Below are positions 6,865 to 12,500 of a DNA stretch of 12,500 bases, piece by piece. Within the stretch, counting starts at the first letter, position 1. Every line of letters begins with the position of its first letter. The position numbers and the translations under genes were made by a program. The notes beneath the pieces are model-generated. The model was not told the origin of the DNA, searched no databases, and saw only the letters and a program-made list of their open reading frames with translations. This DNA is from Chrysomallon squamiferum. Taxonomy: Eukaryota > Mollusca > Gastropoda > Neomphalida > Peltospiridae. The DNA lies in NCBI GenBank assembly GCA_012295275.1, contig CM022674.1:1910742-1923241 (forward strand). Direction: 5' to 3'.

Positions 6865-6879
6865 TGATGGTAATAATTA
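6801..6879. repeat. (AAT)n microsatellite
   Basis: About 20 uninterrupted AAT units, then GAT-type units. It is complementary to the ATT parts of the array 40-120 bp upstream, so the two can pair as a hairpin. Confidence 0.96.
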
Positions 6880-6949
6880 ATAACTACTGTAAAATTATCT
6901 GAATTGGGGGGAAAAAAAACATTTTTTTTTCTTTTTCTTTTTTAAAGGT

Positions 6950-7195
6950 AGCTTTTTCACAGCATTCATCACGAAGACATTTACACCGGGCTCTGAAGCG
7001 TAACTCATTTGTTTCTGCCTACAAGCCCGACGTCCAGACAGGACAAGGGAGATTACTCTAACTTTGTAGCTGATAATTAAATATCTTTAACTGACCTAAA
7101 GCGGACAACTTTTATATCTGTCGTGTAATTTATAGACATCTCTTTAAAAAGACTTTGACGTTTAGAATCAAGACGCGAGTCGGTATCTTTTCAGC
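6950..7195. other. CpG-replete unique sequence, possible regulatory block
   Basis: After a T-rich stretch (6921-6943) the sequence becomes balanced in composition. I count about 31 CpGs between 6960 and 7480. A TGACGT half-site lies at 7156-7161. No exon is identifiable before the small ORFs that begin at 7196 and 7227. Confidence 0.4.
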
Positions 7196-7267
7196 ATGAA
7201 AGACAGATACTCCGTTTGTTTCCAATATGGCGGACGCGACTTTACAAATTCAAATGTATCGCGTTGA
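7196..7267 (+). CDS. Small ORF, 23 codons, overlapping the next
   Basis: ATG directly follows a splice-acceptor-like TATCTTTTCAG. The product starts MKDRYSVCFQYGGRDF and ends at TGA 7265-7267. It overlaps the ATGGCGG frame in another register, so at most one of the two is likely to be meaningful. Confidence 0.1.
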   Translation: MKDRYSVCFQYGGRDFTNSNVSR

Positions 7268-7310
7268 AGATCAAAAAAAAACAACAGAACGCGAACATGA
7301 AATACAATGA
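7227..7310 (+). CDS. Small ORF at an ATGGCGG start, possible first exon
   Basis: CAATATGGCGGA matches 10 of 12 TISU positions and is a good YY1 core. The frame gives 27 residues beginning MADATLQIQMYRVEDQKK, then a TGA at 7308-7310. It is hydrophilic, with a Lys/Glu-rich second half and no recognised domain. It may be the start of a spliced gene (a moderate donor, AAAT then GTATCG, lies about 30 bp after the ATG), an upstream ORF, or chance. The CpG-dense surroundings resemble the block at 5680-6165. Confidence 0.18.
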   Translation: MADATLQIQMYRVEDQKKTTEREHEIQ

Positions 7311-7678
<368 letters not shown>

Positions 7679-8116
7679 TACACATATAGAGTTAAACATT
7701 TACGCAAAAATTCAAAAAAACACACACAAAAAACCCCAACAATTTCACTCTAAAAATAAAAAAAAAACAAACACAAAAACACACACACCACACACAATTT
7801 CACATACAGATAAACATTTACAAATAAAAAATAAAAAATAAAAAACGACAATTTCACATGTATAAACTTGAAGTTACATACACACTTAGACATACACACA
7901 CAAATACGAATACGCTCTATAAATCGAGGTACAACAGGTCGCACGAAATGTTTTACTGACATCAAATAACCATTTATATTAAATAGCAGTGAAACGTCAT
8001 TGAACATTTAAATGCGCGCGAGACACACACACAGACACAAACTCATACAGACATACACACACTCACACACACAAATATACATACACGCACAAACACACAC
8101 ACACACACACACACAC
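7679..8116. repeat. Degenerate CA-rich region
   Basis: Scattered CACA runs separated by A-rich and unique sequence: 7775-7800, 7879-7901, 8024-8100 and a cleaner (CA)n at 8094-8115. It looks like an old, mutated continuation of the CT/CA microsatellite. No gene is seen. Confidence 0.8.
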
Positions 8117-8482
8117 CACAGCACCATAAAATTTTCCTTGCAAGAAAATGCGTACAAAACACATCTGATGCAAAAAAAAACATGAACAAAGAACTGATAT
8201 TAAAGAGTTTATAATTTCAGTGTTGCACATTTCAAATAAAACCGATGGCGTTGATGATGGCACCATTATTATTAATAATCACTGTCTTTAACATTCAAAG
8301 ACCATTTACAAGCGTTATGTATTTCATTCATAGGCAGTCTTAAAGTGTAGAGATTTATCTGTTCCTGTTGGCAGAGACGTTTTATTTTTTCTTCAATAAT
8401 TTAGCTGTGGTTTTTTTTCTCTCTCTCTCTCTGCTCGTTCAGATACCAAAATGTCTAAGCTCCGTGCAGTTTACCAAATCAG

Positions 8483-8484
<2 letters not shown>
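8117..8484. other. Unique sequence between repeats
   Basis: Only a seven-unit CT run (8419-8432) and an isolated ATGGCG (8245-8250) stand out. The minus-strand frame across 8063-8266 runs into the CA repeat and has no supporting splice or start signals. Confidence 0.5.

Positions 8485-8518
<34 letters not shown>
8485..8518. repeat. Poly(T) tract, 34 nt
   Basis: Thirty-four uninterrupted T, the longest homopolymer in the window. Confidence 0.95.
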
Positions 8519-8580
8519 CATGTGACTGTTGTTATCAGCACGCGATTCATTCGCTTGTGTAATCAAATTTTTTTTATACT

Positions 8581-8602
8581 TTTTTTTTTTTTTTTTTTTT
8601 TT
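8581..8602. repeat. Poly(T) tract, 22 nt
   Basis: Twenty-two T, 62 bp after the previous T tract, with CpG-containing unique sequence between. Confidence 0.95.
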
Positions 8603-8696
8603 AAATAACACCATTAAAACACTGAAGAAATATCTCCGTGACACAAATATGTCAATGATAACTCTAGAACAAAAACATGAATAGAAATTATAGTTT

Positions 8697-8827
8697 AAAA
8701 ATAAATTTAAAAAAAAGAAGTAAATAGATAAATAAATAACTAACTAAATAAAAAAAAAAATAAATAAAGAAAGAAATAAAAAAAAAATATATAATAAAAT
8801 AAATAAATAAATAAAATATTCCGGAAA

Positions 8828-8862
<35 letters not shown>

Positions 8863-8870
8863 AATATTCC
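8697..8870. repeat. (AAAT)n array with a 48-bp tandem duplication
   Basis: Impure AAAT/A-rich sequence becomes a clean AAAT tract at 8825-8863. AAAATATTCC occurs at 8813 and again at 8861, followed by GGAAATAA in one copy and TGAAATAA in the other, so a 48-bp unit including the AAAT tract has been duplicated. Confidence 0.9.
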
Positions 8871-8937
8871 TGAAATAATGAGCTCATTGAAGGTGGGTAG
8901 GCTTCGCTGAATATTTCATTTACAACCGAGAATCACA

Positions 8938-8997
8938 ATTTTATTTATTTATTTTATTTTATTTTATTTTATTTTATTTTATTTTATTTTATTTTAT
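8938..8997. repeat. (ATTTT)n microsatellite
   Basis: Two ATTT units then nine ATTTT units. It is broadly complementary to the AAAT array 70-240 bp upstream. Bases 8998-9207 after it are unique and contain no gene that I can see. Confidence 0.95.
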
Positions 8998-9203
8998 CTC
9001 TAACCAGCTTTTCGGATGCCCATAAACACGGATAGGTATTTGTAGATGAAAAGGAAACTCTGTTCCAGTTCACAAATTTGACAGGCGAAAGTGGGTTTAT
9101 TCAGGTTTTTTTTTATCTGCACTAGCAATAAAACAAGAAAATCTCAGCAAAGTATCGCGTATTTTTGGATGTAAACTTAACGATTAATCTTTCTGTTTAT
9201 ATT

Positions 9204-9207
<4 letters not shown>

Positions 9208-9237
<30 letters not shown>

Positions 9238-9268
9238 ATTTCTTTTTTTTTTTTTTTTTTTTTTTTTT
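9208..9268. repeat. A28/T26 perfect inverted repeat
   Basis: Twenty-eight A, a 7-base spacer (TTATTTC) and twenty-six T can fold into a 26-bp hairpin. Bases 9269-9453 are unique AT-rich sequence without gene signals. Confidence 0.95.
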
Positions 9269-9453
9269 CAATATATGGATTATTCAAACAAGAATTTTAT
9301 ATCAACGAATACCGAAATAAAATAAAATTATAATTGACAGTTCGCAATAACTTTAGAGCAGCCATTTTCAAAAACATTGATAGTATGGTAACGGGTAGGC
9401 AAAATTTAGCAGAATCGTGTTTTATATAATTGTGTACATTTGTGTGTTTATTT

Positions 9454-9557
<104 letters not shown>

Positions 9558-9650
9558 TTTCAGATAGTATTACGTGGCTGGCAATTTTAATAACAAAATT
9601 GTTTGAACTTTTGACACTGAATATTAACAAATCATTTGATATAAAACATT

Positions 9651-9651
<1 letters not shown>

Positions 9652-9686
<35 letters not shown>

Positions 9687-9687
9687 A
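9652..9687. repeat. (AAAT)n microsatellite
   Basis: Nine clean AAAT units, the second AAAT locus in the window. Confidence 0.96.
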
Positions 9688-9754
9688 GAGAATGAAACAG
9701 AAGAAATTTAAGCGATTTATTCAGTGTGTTAATAAACAAGAGTAAAAAAAAAAT

Positions 9755-9820
9755 GTTATTATTATTATTGTTGCTGTTGCTGTTGTTGTTGCTGTTGCTG
9801 TTGCTGTTGTTGTTGTTGTT
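9755..9820. repeat. GTT/GCT trinucleotide tract
   Basis: A few TTA units followed by about 18 GTT and GCT units. On the minus strand it reads as Asn/Ser repeats, which is a repeat artefact. Confidence 0.95.
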
Positions 9821-10507
9821 ATGCATGTACCATTCTATCTCTTTGAAAGCTTCATTTGTTTGATTTCTTTGCAGACAATACAGCTCAACGTGTTGCGTGT
9901 TAAACTAAACGATGCATAAATTATGATAATATATCATTTCAAAAAGCCAATCAGGAATGAGTAATCTTTTGTTACGTTCTCATAACACTGTGCAGTAAAC
10001 TTCACAGTCGTCGCTTCCAGCAACATTCGTATCGTGGTAATCTTGACGTATCTGAACGAGATGTGAAAACCTCGTCAAAAGAACTGTTGTTGTAAGCGGT
10101 GAAAATCATGCGAAATAATTTACAGCGGTGCCCCACAAAAACGTAATTTGAAATCGCGCGATAGTTAAAGAAACCGAAGGACATTCCAGTCGTATCCTTA
10201 AGCTCTTTGGATTGTCTCCTTCACAAATCTTTCCGTTTCGATTGTTTCTCTGTCGCTTGTTTGAAAAATTACTCTTAATCCGCCATTTAATGTTTTACAT
10301 GTTAGCACGCCGAAATTTCCTTATAAGCCGACAGTGTCTTTTTTTTTTTACTCTTTTTAACTTAACGTCGTCAATCTATGCTTCGGGCATCGGCGATCGA
10401 GAATACAAACGAACGACCTTTCTGCCTCGTAGGTGTAACCTTTGATCACAAAAAAAAAAAAAGAAGACAATTGTAAAGATTTACAGCTTTTTGTTTGCCC
10501 TGACAGG
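9821..10507. other. CpG-containing unique sequence, no gene assigned
   Basis: There is clear CpG content from about 10,000 on. Open frames of 60-77 codons exist on both strands (10002-10184 minus, 10212-10445 plus), but neither matches a family that I know. A TGACGT half-site lies at 10044-10049 and a minus-strand ATGGCGGATTAA at 10286. A T10 run lies near 10340. Confidence 0.4.
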
Positions 10508-10582
10508 ATGATGGACATCTTCGGAGGTCGCGTGCACAGCGCGCGGAGGCGGCGAGATCACAGCGATAGGCAAGACCGATAA
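10508..10582 (+). CDS. GC-rich small ORF, possible exon
   Basis: TTTTTGTTTGCCCTGACAG at 10488-10506 is a good splice acceptor. The following 75 bases are among the most GC-rich in the window and read MMDIFGGRVHSARRRR then DHSDRQDR before TAA. The Arg-rich tail is a consequence of GC-rich codons and matches no family that I know. A non-canonical GC donor (GATAG then GCAAGA, near 10569) could make it an internal or first exon. The composition contrast with its neighbours is real; coding is not shown. Confidence 0.17.
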   Translation: MMDIFGGRVHSARRRRDHSDRQDR

Positions 10583-10615
10583 CTCAAACCGATAACGAGA
10601 GAAAAATATCTTCTT

Positions 10616-10617
<2 letters not shown>

Positions 10618-10646
<29 letters not shown>
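10618..10646. repeat. Poly(T) tract, 29 nt
   Basis: Twenty-nine uninterrupted T directly after the GC-rich patch. Confidence 0.95.
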
Positions 10647-10651
<5 letters not shown>

Positions 10652-10973
10652 TTAAAGGAGCGAATGTGATCTTTTTACGAACTCGCGAATTTCAAGAGGT
10701 GATTCAGCCAGTTGAAGAGAGTTTGATGATTTTTTTTCGTTATTCGTTCGTTCTTCGAGATTAGTCATATTTTGAATTCCTTAGAGAGAATGCACGCTGC
10801 TTTTTAACCACCATTTTTGATCGCCATTTTAATAAACATGTATTAAACAGGTGTTAACGAAAATTTCATTTCACTCATTTTGATACAGTTTAACTGAATA
10901 AAAAAATTGTCCAGACTAACATATTTGAAAACATATTTTATATATAAACAAGCAGAAAATGTTCCGGTTAAGA
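10647..10973. other. Unique sequence, no gene seen
   Basis: A minus-strand YY1-like core (AAAATGGCG, plus-strand 10822-10830) is the only motif of note. The frame from that ATG stops after seven codons. Confidence 0.45.
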
Positions 10974-11016
10974 TGCTGCTGCTGCTGCTGCTGATGATGA
11001 TGATGATGGTGATGAT
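10974..11016. repeat. (GCT)n-(GAT)n trinucleotide tract
   Basis: About six GCT units switch to about seven GAT units with one GGT. Confidence 0.95.
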
Positions 11017-11191
11017 AACATTTGTTTGGCTGATTTCAAAGATGGGTAATGAACAAGTACGTACTAAACATGAATTTATTAAAATTTATTATTTTTATTA
11101 TAATTATGAAATGCCGTGGACCACTCTTGACTAGCAAGTAATAGCAAAATAAATGCAGTAACAATAATAAAAGAAACAGAAGTGGTCGTGG

Positions 11192-11193
11192 TT

Positions 11194-11229
<36 letters not shown>

Positions 11230-11430
11230 ATAGTAGTAGTAGAAGTAGTAGTAAGATCTATATTAATAATAATAATATTATTATTGTAGTAGTAGTAGTT
11301 GTTGTTGTTATTACTATTATTATTAGTAATTGTATTAGCAGTAGTAGTAGTAGCAGTAGTTGTAGCAGTAGTAGTAGTAGTAGAAGTAGTAGTGTAGTGG
11401 TGGTGGTGGTAGTGGTAGTAGTAGTAGTGA
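11192..11430. repeat. Long interrupted (AGT)n array
   Basis: About 240 bp of AGT/GTA units with AAT, GTT, GCA and GGT interruptions and a central AAT/ATT palindromic patch (11263-11285). It is the reverse complement in type of the ACT arrays at 5246 and 6602. The region 11017-11191 before it shows no gene. Confidence 0.95.
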
Positions 11431-11543
11431 ATTAAACCATGATTATGGCTGTCATTTTATTTATTTTACTGTTTCAGATATTATTAAATCCAACGAATAG
11501 ATATAATCAAAATATAAAACTATATGACTTTAAAGATAGGTTT

Positions 11544-11579
11544 AACAACAACAACAACAACAACAATAATAATAATAAT
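11544..11579. repeat. (AAC)n-(AAT)n tract
   Basis: About seven AAC units followed by five AAT units; sequence between this and the A run at 11638 is A-rich. Confidence 0.95.
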
Positions 11580-11637
11580 GACGAAGAACAAGAATAATAA
11601 CAGAAAAGGAAGAATAACTCCCATAATAAATAAATTT

Positions 11638-11654
11638 AAAAAAAAAAAAAAAAA
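11638..11654. repeat. Poly(A) tract
   Basis: Seventeen A, followed by TAAAAAAGGGTGGGGTGG, a small G-rich patch. Confidence 0.9.
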
Positions 11655-11739
11655 TAAAAAAGGGTGGGGTGGCAATAAAAGCAAAGATGACGCAACAACT
11701 TTAACTTTAATGGGGGGATCTTTGAGATTTTAAAGTTTG

Positions 11740-12460
11740 TTTTTCGTTTCCAGACACGGTTCTTATTGTCAATTTACCTGTCCCAACTTTAATCTAAATT
11801 AACGATCAACATTTACTCAGTCTCTAGGCCGTCATAAATGTCACATTGTGTGTTTATAACTTTGGAGTGGCCCTGTCCATAGCGTAACGTCAACGACTGG
11901 TCACCAACGTGCACTTACCATCGCTGATTATCATTAGCGTTATTGGCGTAATTAGTGTCAAACACCAGTTTTATTGGTGTTTCATAGACTGGAAAGTAGG
12001 AAAATGTCTCGGAGAATTTTCCGCAGTAGTAATTTCCTGTGTTCACGTTTTTGTGGTGTAGTTACAGTCATTTAAAGCCAGACAGGCTTGTTACAGTGTC
12101 AGACACCTTGTAAACAGTTTATTCTGTCAATTATTCGTTCGTGAAATGACTGTATTTATTTATTTTTTTGAACAAAAGCGACAACCGCTTGGGTTCCCTC
12201 CCTTTCACTTTCCCTTAGATTTCGTTCATTTCTCGTTATGGTACGTCTGCCTGTGAAAATTATTACAAGCAGTCCTAGTTCAGAATTATAAATATCAAAA
12301 TTGTGTTGCAGTTTAGCTTTTTTTTTAAACTGATATACTTCACCGTTACTGTTGCTAACGGTTTCCATTCCATTAACAGTTATGTTTACATACTCATTTA
12401 CGCTAAGCAAATCAAACGAAACAGTTTGTTACGGAAAAATAACAAAACAAAACAATTACT
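11740..12460. other. CpG-containing unique sequence, no gene assigned
   Basis: Balanced composition without microsatellites. Motifs seen are an ACGTCA half-site (11887-11892), a stem-loop (11960-11982) and an interferon-regulatory-factor-like GAAAGTGAAA on the minus strand (12203-12212). A 23-codon ORF starts with a good context at 12004 (MSRRIFRSSNFLC), and a minus-strand frame is open over 12156-12410 without an early ATG. None has enough support to be called a gene. Confidence 0.4.
11960..11982. repeat. 8-bp stem-loop
   Basis: AAACACCA and TGGTGTTT are perfectly complementary around a 7-base loop (GTTTTAT). There is no T run after it, and terminators of that type do not apply in animals. 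Confidence 0.7.
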
Positions 12461-12462
12461 TA

Positions 12463-12484
12463 ACGTCATCAGTTGTGATGACGT
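12463..12484. promoter_or_regulatory. Perfect inverted repeat carrying paired CRE/ATF half-sites
   Basis: The 9-base arms ACGTCATCA and TGATGACGT pair perfectly around GTTG, so each arm carries a TGACGT half-site. The right arm overlaps another palindrome, TGACGTCGTCA (12479-12489). Paired CREB/ATF-type sites are the simplest reading. Confidence 0.45.
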
Positions 12485-12500
12485 CGTCAAGTCATCCCGA

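Noticed and set aside
7750-8266. Minus-strand frames of 85 and 67 codons
   Set aside because: They consist largely of CA-repeat translation (Cys-Val runs) with short non-repeat parts that match nothing I know.
10300-10320. GTTAGCACGCCG resembling the tRNA-like head of cephalopod SINEs
   Set aside because: Only about 12 bases agree with what I remember of such SINEs. No B box, body or tail follows, so it is not supported as a SINE.
10002-10445. Opposed frames of 60 (minus) and 77 (plus) codons at 10.0-10.4 kb
   Set aside because: Neither has splice support or a recognised domain, and the plus frame starts at TTG. They may be fragments of an old element but nothing shows it.
12156-12410. 84-codon minus-strand frame with several Asn-glycosylation-like sites
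   Set aside because: It begins at TTG, and I recognise no domain or conserved motif. A frame this long can arise by chance. Kept only as a remark in the region entry.

Overview
The window is AT-rich metazoan nuclear DNA dominated by simple-sequence repeats: (AT)n, (CT)n/(CA)n, (AG)n, (AAAT)n, (ATTTT)n, long A or T runs, and interrupted trinucleotide tracts of TTA, ACT, AGT and GTT type. There is no operon-like gene packing and no long ORF. The repeat spectrum and the spliced-gene style suggest a lophotrochozoan, most likely a cephalopod mollusc. This is inference from sequence style, not identification of a species marker.

Bases 1-5680 are CpG-starved (18 CpGs by my count) and rich in T on the + strand. 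This part holds the one certain transposon, a 376-bp hAT element at 1894-2269 with 14-bp terminal inverted repeats, a perfect 8-bp target duplication and a frameshifted remnant of the transposase C-terminal domain. It also holds a probable piggyBac-type TTAA element (4616-4942) whose right half is tandemly duplicated. Candidate gene pieces are a minus-strand terminal exon (863-587, 91 open codons, with an AATAAA and an A18 run downstream), and on the + strand two short exons with good splice signals (2719-2757 and 3418-3462) followed by a possible 3' UTR reaching AATAAA at 4391. I recognise neither protein, and the two models are on opposite strands and overlap.

At about 5.68 kb the sequence changes abruptly. 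The next 480 bp contain 25 CpGs, and the non-repeat parts of the right half stay rich in CpG. Bases 5680-6100 look like a promoter or other regulatory block: a Z-DNA-prone run, a CRE-like site, a perfect DR1 nuclear-receptor site, a TISU/YY1-type start (CAACATGGCGTC) and a 14-bp E-box palindrome. A second CpG-replete block lies at 6960-7500, with another ATGGCGG start.

From 7.58 to 9.82 kb the window is mostly microsatellite, including a (CT)40 tract and a (AG)42 tract 1.8 kb apart in opposite sense, and an A28/T26 hairpin. Bases 9.82-12.5 kb alternate CpG-containing unique sequence with trinucleotide arrays and end in a stem-loop carrying CRE half-sites.

No tRNA, rRNA, CRISPR array or complete protein-coding gene is supported. 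I see no convincing new multi-gene system. The strongest observations are the hAT element with a third internal copy of its target site, the CpG step at 5.68 kb, and the regulatory cluster just beyond that step.
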